Positions 62,108-64,000 of a stretch of DNA of 64,000 bases are shown here, piece after piece (position 1 is the first letter of the stretch; each line of letters begins with the position of its first letter). The stretch comes from Daejeonella sp. (GTDB taxonomy: Bacteria > Bacteroidota > Bacteroidia > Sphingobacteriales > Sphingobacteriaceae), in NCBI RefSeq assembly GCF_030695525.1, contig NZ_JAUYSS010000047.1, forward strand, positions 124,001 to 188,000. The letters run 5' to 3'. Below the pieces are notes generated by a model. The model saw nothing but the letters and a program-made list of their open reading frames with translations, was not told the DNA's origin and did no database searches. Position numbers and translations under genes: made by a program.

Positions 62108-63268
62108 TTAAACTTCAAAATTTGTCCATTTTTCATTACTCAAACTGCTTTTTACAACATTATTGATAAAAGCCATTCCTCTGATGCCTTCATCAACTGA
62201 AGGGTAGTCGTATGCTTCGGGAGCTGCCCTTATACCTTCATTTTCTGCCGAAATGCATAAAGCAAAATTCCTGTACAGATTGGCAAATGCTTCAAGATAT
62301 CCTTCGGGATGACCTCCTGGCGTACGGCTGTTAAAGGTTGTATAGCTTGATAACTGATGCCCTCCCGCTCTCAAAATCTGAACAGGTGCATCCAGCCATT
62401 TCAGAATTAAGGTATTGGGTTCCTGCTGCGCCCATTCGAGTCCGCCCTTTTCGCCATAAACCCTGATCCGGAGTGCATTTTCTTCACCCGCTGCAATTTG
62501 GGAAGCAATCAATACCCCATTTGAACCATTATCAAATTTGAGAAGCACATTTCCATCGTCGTCCAAAGCTCTTCCATCCACAACAATGCTAAGGTCTGCA
62601 CATAATTTGGTAATCTTTAATCCGCTGATATATTCAGCCAGATGTGCGGCATGGGTTCCTATATCGCCCATACATCCGCTTTTTCCTGATCTTGCGGGGT
62701 CAGTACGCCAGGCAGCCTGCGGGTTTCCATCCTTTTCGGACAATCTGCTTAACCATCCCTGTGGGTATTCTACAATTATCTTTCTGATCCTACCCAAATC
62801 ACCTGCTTTAACCATTTCCCTGGCTTGTTTAACCATCGGATAGCCGGCATAGGTATGGGTCAGCAATAAACTGAGACCGGTTTCTTCGGTTTTTTTCTTC
62901 AGCAGTTTAGCTTCTTCGAGTGTAAAGGTGATTGGTTTATCGATCACCACATGAAAGCCATGTTCCAGAGCCATCATTGCCGGAGCAAAGTGGGCATGGT
63001 TTGGAGTGACTATACTTACAAAATCCATTCGCTCTCCGGCAGGGAGTCGACTCTCCTGAAGGATCATTTCTTCATAATCCGGATAAATCCGGTCTTCAGG
63101 AAGAAAGAGGGTCTTGCCGCTCTCGAGGGCTTTTGCAGGACTTGAGCTAAGTGCACCGCAAACGAGCTCGATAAGACCATCCATATTTGCAGCAATTCGG
63201 TGAATGGCTCCGATAAAGGCATCCTTGCCGCCGCCAATCATTCCCATTCTTAATTTTCTTTTCATCAT
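62108..63268 (-). CDS. Gfo/Idh/MocA-family oxidoreductase
   Basis: The 386-residue protein has the N-terminal Rossmann fold (RMGMIGGGKDAFIGAIHRIAA), VSIVTPNHAHFAPAMMALEHG, the catalytic-lysine motif in VVIDKPITFTLEEAKLL and the C-terminal alpha/beta domain with GDIGTHAAHLAEYISG. These enzymes oxidise or reduce sugars and cyclitols with a tightly bound NAD(P). No export signal is seen, unlike the Tat-dependent periplasmic members. It heads the operon with the TIM-barrel, cytochrome and DUF1080 genes. Confidence 0.92.
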   Translation of the reverse strand: MMKRKLRMGMIGGGKDAFIGAIHRIAANMDGLIELVCGALSSSPAKALESGKTLFLPEDRIYPDYEEMILQESRLPAGERMDFVSIVTPNHAHFAPAMMALEHGFHVVIDKPITFTLEEAKLLKKKTEETGLSLLLTHTYAGYPMVKQAREMVKAGDLGRIRKIIVEYPQGWLSRLSEKDGNPQAAWRTDPARSGKSGCMGDIGTHAAHLAEYISGLKITKLCADLSIVVDGRALDDDGNVLLKFDNGSNGVLIASQIAAGEENALRIRVYGEKGGLEWAQQEPNTLILKWLDAPVQILRAGGHQLSSYTTFNSRTPGGHPEGYLEAFANLYRNFALCISAENEGIRAAPEAYDYPSVDEGIRGMAFINNVVKSSLSNEKWTNFEV

Positions 63269-63358
63269 ATAAGGCTAAAAATTATTCGTATCAAATCGAT
63301 ATTAAATATAAAATTTTGTTCTTTTCTGCCGGAAATAAATCCTGGATTTAATTCAGGA

Positions 63359-64000
63359 TTATTTGATTACTGAAAATTTATAAATAGTATTTGTTTTGTA
63401 GACTTCTCCGGGATTTAGAACAGTTGTTGGAAATGACGGCTGATTTGGGGAATCGGGAAAATGCTGCGTTTCGAGGCAGAAGGCAGTTCTGAAATCATCT
63501 TTACTTCCCCCTTTAAAGGTGTTTTTGCCCTGCATAAAATTACCGCTGTAAAATTGGATGCCGGGTTCCCGGGTAAATATTTCCATCACGATCCCTGATT
63601 TTTCACCTGTGACAATTGCAGCCGAATTCATAATGCCATTTTGACCTGAATTTAATACAAAGTTATGATCATAACCTTTCCCATACTTTAGCTGGATATT
63701 ATCATCCTCAATTCTGTCGCCTATTTTGGTTGCTTGTCTGAAATCAAAAGGGCTTCCAGCAACAGAATCCAGTTTTCCCAATGGAATAAGAGTTGAATCA
63801 ACAGGAGTATATTGCTCTGCATTAATCTTGAGGGTATGGTTTAGAATGTTGCCACTTCCTTCCCCATTTAAATTAAAAAATGCATGATTGGTGAGATTTA
63901 CAATCGTTTTCTTATCAGTAGATGCTTCATAGTTAATCATAAGTTCATTATCATCAGATAGTGAATAAATAACTTTCACCTGGAGATTACCGGGAAATCC
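63359..64000 (-). CDS. galM: Aldose 1-epimerase, C-terminal part (5' end beyond the window)
   Basis: The frame is open to base 64000 and begins GFPGNLQVKVIYSLSDDNEL, so the start lies outside. Mutarotase features seen are NLTNHAFFNL (a sugar-binding His), YDHNFVL with a second His, GIQFYSGNF and the probable catalytic Glu in CLETQHFPDSPNQPSFP. The enzyme interconverts the alpha and beta anomers of aldoses. It ends 90 bases before the start of the Gfo/Idh gene and reads in the same direction. Confidence 0.92.
   Translation of the reverse strand, partial: GFPGNLQVKVIYSLSDDNELMINYEASTDKKTIVNLTNHAFFNLNGEGSGNILNHTLKINAEQYTPVDSTLIPLGKLDSVAGSPFDFRQATKIGDRIEDDNIQLKYGKGYDHNFVLNSGQNGIMNSAAIVTGEKSGIVMEIFTREPGIQFYSGNFMQGKNTFKGGSKDDFRTAFCLETQHFPDSPNQPSFPTTVLNPGEVYKTNTIYKFSVIK

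Overview
This window comes from a Bacteroidota genome, most likely the Sphingobacteriaceae (Pedobacter-like). The evidence is an uninterrupted mraZ-to-ftsZ division/wall cluster with a long mraY and an mDAP-type murE, a TonB receptor paired with a DUF4249 lipoprotein, a histone-H1-like Hc1 protein, DUF1080 and Gfo/Idh sugar genes, many lipoproteins, and promoters of the Bacteroidota type (-7 box TAnnTTTG). No rRNA, tRNA, CRISPR array, transposase or integrase was seen.

Layout. 1-8405 is core metabolism: the adk 3' end, obgE, gap, a GNAT gene, pgk, an alpha/beta hydrolase and ppc. 8406-26367 is an accessory region, almost all on the minus strand. It holds small membrane proteins, secreted and lipoprotein genes, Crp/Fnr-type regulators, MDR alcohol-dehydrogenase-like oxidoreductases and a TonB/DUF4249 pair. 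It is full of broken genes: half-genes fused at deletion scars, a Crp gene with an internal in-frame deletion, a Crp relic with a stop codon, and GrpB, GNAT and ADH fragments. 26869-42655 is the dcw cluster in canonical order, preceded by a triple GTGGTA direct repeat that fits a MraZ operator and followed by a strong hairpin terminator. 42976-51886 holds an alpha-oxoamine synthase, Hc1, dapA, ligA, an ACP phosphodiesterase-like gene, tyrS and a membrane-anchored MutS-like ATPase. 51910-57900 is a metal-efflux RND operon whose pump is fused to a TolC domain. 58090-64000 is a sugar/amino-acid block: a D-threonine-aldolase-like enzyme, a four-helix-bundle protein, a DUF1080 lipoprotein, cytochrome c, a TIM-barrel isomerase, a Gfo/Idh oxidoreductase and a galM fragment.

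The most notable signal is in the accessory region. A 15-bp palindromic element (consensus TTGACTTAAGTTAAG on the plus strand) occurs seven times between 10.9 and 25.8 kb. Each copy is followed on the minus strand by a TAnnTTTG-like -7 box after 22 bp (six copies) or 23 bp (one copy), and the start codons lie just beyond. The palindrome centre falls near -42, the position expected for a class II Crp/Fnr activator. Three copies sit directly behind the 3' end of a Crp/Fnr-type gene or relic. I infer a small, partly decayed regulon built from repeated 'Crp gene - palindrome promoter - small membrane/oxidoreductase gene' modules.

A second theme is short intergenic repeats that begin at, or contribute, the stop codons of neighbouring genes: pgk and its convergent neighbour, murD, the ACP phosphodiesterase gene, the D-TA gene and the DUF1080 gene.
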